The notes under the pieces were generated by a model. It made no database searches and was not told the DNA's origin. It saw nothing but the letters and a program-made list of their open reading frames with translations. A DNA stretch of 64,000 nucleotides, taken from the NCBI RefSeq assembly GCF_007641255.1, contig NZ_CP036259.1, forward strand, positions 4,094,501 through 4,158,500. The letters are read 5' to 3'. Within the stretch, counting starts at the first letter, position 1. Every line of letters starts with the position of its first letter. Position numbers and translations under genes: made by a program. Of this stretch, positions 61,249-64,000 are shown one piece after another. The DNA comes from Sporomusa termitida. GTDB taxonomy: Bacteria; Bacillota; Negativicutes; Sporomusales; Sporomusaceae.

Positions 61249-62712
61249 TTATCCGCCGGCGCGCTTCTTTTTCATCTTGCCCAGGCGGTAATAAAGTGTT
61301 CTTACAGATATACCAAGGTACTGGGCAGCTTTGGTCTTATTGCCCCCGCACTTTGTCAGGGCCTCGGCCACAAGATGGTCAAAATGCTCCTGTAAGACAT
61401 AATGTTCAGCCGGCGAACCGCTTTTTTCCGGCTGTACAGGCGCTGCTTCCTTGGCCGCCTTCACACTGTTGCCGCTAATCAGATTACTCAGATGTTCGGT
61501 TTTGAGCTCATCAGCATCATGCATAAATGAAACCCATTCCATTGCATTTCGCAGTTCCCGGACATTACCCGGCCAGTGATACTGCAGCAAAAACTCGGCA
61601 GCGGCCTGACCGATACGGGTGAAACGCTTGCCGCGGCGCTCGGAAAAGTCCTGCAGAAACATAAGGGCCAGCGGCAGAATATCCTCTTGCCGTTCCCGCA
61701 GGGGCGGGATAACAATCTGGCCTACCTTCAGACGATAATACAGGTCTTTGCGAAATAACCCCTGTTCAATCCGCTTTTCAAAATCAAGATTGGTGGCGCA
61801 TATAATGCGCAAATCTGTTTTAATCTTCTTTAAGCCGCCAACCCGGTAAAAGCTCTTTTCCTCCAGTACCCGCAGCAGCTTGGCCTGCAGTTCTATCGGA
61901 ATCTCGGCTATTTCATCCAGAAATAAGGTTCCACCCATAGCCATATCGAGTTTTCCTTTACTGCCGCGGGCTGTGCCACCGGTGAAAGAGCCTGCTTCAT
62001 AACCAAAAAGCTCACTCTCAAACAGGCTTGGGGTTATCGCCGTACAATTTATATCCACAAAAGGCCCGGCATTCTGCATTTTGCCGTAGTGAACCATTCT
62101 GGCAATGATTTCTTTCCCGGCCCCGGTTTCCCCCTGAATTAAAACAGGCAGCGAACGATCGGTATGGTATTTCTCAGCCTGTTGAACAATCCGCTTCATT
62201 TGCTCAGAAAATATCCCTACCCTGGCAATGCCGGCTTGCTCGGCAGCCAATTTGGGGAGTTGCTCCAAGTGGCTATCTAACCCTGGTACCGGATGTTTGG
62301 CCCTCTCTTCCAGGGTCTGGGTAACAATATATTTTTCCGGCATTGACGCCTGGTGTTCTTCCACCCGGCTTAGAACCGCCTTGAGCTCCTGCACATTAAT
62401 CGGCTTAGTCAGATAGTCATAGGCCCCGGCTCTCAGGGCCCCGATTGCCAGTGCAATATCGATAAAGCCGGTATACAGTACAAGATCGGCTTCCCGCTGC
62501 TGCTTAAGGGACTTTATCTCACGTATTAAGTCAATCCCCGAGATCCCGCCCATTTTAATATCAGACAAAACCATCTGGAAGTTATTACCTCGATAGAGTT
62601 GCAGGGCCTCTTCGCCGGAAGAACTCTCGACCACCTGATGCCCAAGCAGTAATAAATAATCTGCCAGAAAAGACCTGCTTTCACTTTCATCATCAACAAG
62701 TAGAATACGCAC
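61249..62712 (-). CDS. NtrC-type response regulator, sigma-54 activator
   Basis: 488 residues from the GTG at 62712, with GGAGGAG upstream (the open frame runs on to 62790 without a site). Receiver domain with VRILLVDDESES and the phosphorylation aspartate in MVLSDIKMGG; AAA+ domain with GETGAGKE, the loop GSFTGG (not GAFTGA), and GGTLFLDEIAEI; a Fis-type helix-turn-helix (KTKAAQYLGISVRTLYYRLG). Together with the adjacent kinase it probably activates the focA-hydrogenase promoter. Target is inferred from position. Confidence 0.92.
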   Translation of the reverse strand: MRILLVDDESESRSFLADYLLLLGHQVVESSSGEEALQLYRGNNFQMVLSDIKMGGISGIDLIREIKSLKQQREADLVLYTGFIDIALAIGALRAGAYDYLTKPINVQELKAVLSRVEEHQASMPEKYIVTQTLEERAKHPVPGLDSHLEQLPKLAAEQAGIARVGIFSEQMKRIVQQAEKYHTDRSLPVLIQGETGAGKEIIARMVHYGKMQNAGPFVDINCTAITPSLFESELFGYEAGSFTGGTARGSKGKLDMAMGGTLFLDEIAEIPIELQAKLLRVLEEKSFYRVGGLKKIKTDLRIICATNLDFEKRIEQGLFRKDLYYRLKVGQIVIPPLRERQEDILPLALMFLQDFSERRGKRFTRIGQAAAEFLLQYHWPGNVRELRNAMEWVSFMHDADELKTEHLSNLISGNSVKAAKEAAPVQPEKSGSPAEHYVLQEHFDHLVAEALTKCGGNKTKAAQYLGISVRTLYYRLGKMKKKRAGG

Positions 62713-62759
62713 TAATGCCCTCCTCCCTGCTAGTACTTCATCTTTCTTACAATCAATAG

Positions 62760-62896
62760 AATAGTTTGCGTAGATTTTTTCGCAATGCAAGGCGGAGGAG
62801 CCTTACATTCGGGAATATGCAAGGCGACGACAACGAAGCCGTGTGGGAAAAGCTGCGCAAATTATCATTGGTTTGGAGGTAGATAAAGTACTAGGT
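62760..62896. repeat. Dispersed repeat element between regulator and kinase
   Basis: Shares GCAAGGCGGAGGAGCC, ATATGCAAGGCG and CGACAACGAAGCC...GGGAAAAG with 59370-59440 and ends near AGTACTAGG. Confidence 0.6.
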
Positions 62897-64000
62897 CCCA
62901 CAGTATACCGGGAATGACACCTTAATTGCAGCACCGCCGCAAGAGCTGTTGCCTACACTAATCAAGCCATTGCTGGCGATAATTATCGAATGAACGATGG
63001 ATAAGCCCAACCCCATCGAGTCGCCTGATTTGGTTGAAAAAAACGGCTCAAAAATCCGGTCTTTGATCTTATCATCAATACCAGGCCCGTTATCGCTCAC
63101 CTCCAGATAGACGTTATCCTCATCATAGGCAGTATGAATAATAAGTTCTCTGGCACTCGCATCAACGGCATCCAGGGCCTGCATTGAGTTCATTAACAGG
63201 TTGAGCAATACCTCTTCCAGACGAATCGTTGAGCCATAGACATAAGGCAAATTGGAAGCCAACTGTTTTTTTACCTCAATTTGCCGGGAGAACAGTTGAT
63301 TGCTTACTAGCGACAGTGCCTTTTCAATAATATCATTCAAATTGCAAGGTATATAATCATAATTTTGACTATTCCGCAGAAATGAGCGTAAATGATTCAC
63401 TATATTATCAATTCTATCTACTTGCTGGGAAATATTCAATATGCTTTTAATAACCTCTCCGGCCGGCAATTTACCTTTGGACTGATGACGCAAAAGAATT
63501 GTTTCCGCCAAAAGCCGGATGGCGTTTAAGGGCTGATTTATTTCATGGGCAATACCGCCGCCGATAATTGCCAGGGTTGTCACCCTTGCGGCCCGTTCGA
63601 TCGCGGCCCTCGCTTCAGCAATCCTGATTTCGGCTTCTTTCTGGGCGGTAATATCGCGCCCTACCGACTGGTACTCAACGATCTCCCCCTGCTCATTAAA
63701 AAGCGCGCGATTATTCCATTGTACCCAGCGATTACCCTGAGCAGTACCAAACTGGTATTCAGAAAAGGCCACCGGGTTTTCCGGCGTTAGCAGGTTAAAC
63801 ATCCGCAGAATCGACTCCCGGTGAGCAGGCGGTACAAAGTGAATAAAATTCTCACCAATAATCTCATTCATACTTTTGCCAAAATACCGGCAAAACGCAC
63901 TGTTCACAAAAGTTAATTTACCATCCGGCAAAATCCGGCGGATTAAATCCACCTGGTCCTCAACCACGACCCGATAGCGGGCCTCGCTTTCCGTGAGCTG
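62891..64000 (-). CDS. PAS-domain histidine kinase (partial at right edge)
   Basis: At least 369 residues; the frame remains open at the right edge. A PAS domain (FGKSMNEIIGENFIHFVPPA; PAC-like YQSVGRDITAQKEAE) precedes the dimerisation helix with the phosphorylated histidine in GGGIAHEINQPLNAIRLL and an HATPase domain with LLNLLMNSMQAL, DNGPGID and GLGLSIVHSI. No membrane helix is in the visible part. It should phosphorylate the adjacent NtrC-type regulator. Confidence 0.92.
   Translation of the reverse strand, partial: QLTESEARYRVVVEDQVDLIRRILPDGKLTFVNSAFCRYFGKSMNEIIGENFIHFVPPAHRESILRMFNLLTPENPVAFSEYQFGTAQGNRWVQWNNRALFNEQGEIVEYQSVGRDITAQKEAEIRIAEARAAIERAARVTTLAIIGGGIAHEINQPLNAIRLLAETILLRHQSKGKLPAGEVIKSILNISQQVDRIDNIVNHLRSFLRNSQNYDYIPCNLNDIIEKALSLVSNQLFSRQIEVKKQLASNLPYVYGSTIRLEEVLLNLLMNSMQALDAVDASARELIIHTAYDEDNVYLEVSDNGPGIDDKIKDRIFEPFFSTKSGDSMGLGLSIVHSIIIASNGLISVGNSSCGGAAIKVSFPVYCGT

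Overview
The window looks like the chromosome of an anaerobic, acetogen-like Negativicutes bacterium of the Sporomusaceae type. This is an inference from content: nicotinate fermentation with a B12-dependent mutase, a corrinoid/tetrahydrofolate methyltransferase set, an [FeFe]-hydrogenase beside a complex-I-like membrane module, three sigma-54 activators, the carboxyspermidine route, and many short Sporomusaceae-like extragenic repeats. No rRNA, tRNA, CRISPR array or intact transposase gene was seen.

Layout. 1-5.0 kb: the end of an MFS transporter, a carboxy(nor)spermidine dehydrogenase/decarboxylase pair, and a methyltransferase with a soluble MCP-like sensor. 5.1-24.1 kb: one long minus-strand operon encoding every enzyme needed to ferment nicotinate to propionate and pyruvate (molybdenum nicotinate dehydrogenase, 6-hydroxynicotinate reductase, enamidase, hydroxymethylglutarate dehydrogenase and dehydratase, methyleneglutarate mutase plus an ATPase chaperone, methylitaconate isomerase, dimethylmaleate hydratase, dimethylmalate lyase) and a NiaP-like transporter. 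It starts at a good sigma-54 promoter and lies next to its likely activator (24.4-26.0 kb). 26-34.9 kb: unrelated housekeeping genes (aminotransferase, diguanylate cyclase, amino-acid permease, panCD, a ClpP-fold protease, a secreted protein). 34.9-39.5 kb: a repeat-rich stretch with yqeB, a selenium-dependent molybdenum-hydroxylase factor, and a second sigma-54 activator.

39.7-47.7 kb: a LysR regulator, a second hydroxymethylglutarate dehydratase, a decayed fragment of 6-hydroxynicotinate reductase, and a complete non-pyrrolysine MttB-type methyltransferase operon (methyltransferase, corrinoid protein, methyl-THF transferase, Na+ symporter) behind its own sigma-54 promoter and a perfect 28-bp palindrome. 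Its position among nicotinate genes suggests the substrate could be trigonelline (N-methylnicotinate), which would feed nicotinate to the big operon and the methyl group to the Wood-Ljungdahl pathway. This is a hypothesis.

47.2-50.5 kb: about 2.6 kb of mostly non-coding DNA holding a type I toxin-antitoxin locus, several hairpin elements, a candidate structured RNA, and the second copy of a duplicated small-RNA plus small-protein locus. 50.5-64 kb: a formate-channel / ferredoxin / [FeFe]-hydrogenase / Hyf-type membrane complex operon, with a sigma-54 promoter and an adjacent NtrC-type response regulator and histidine kinase. The [NiFe]-type large subunit has lost two of its four metal-binding cysteines, so the [FeFe]-hydrogenase is probably the real catalytic unit of the complex. 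This hybrid is the most unusual system in the window.
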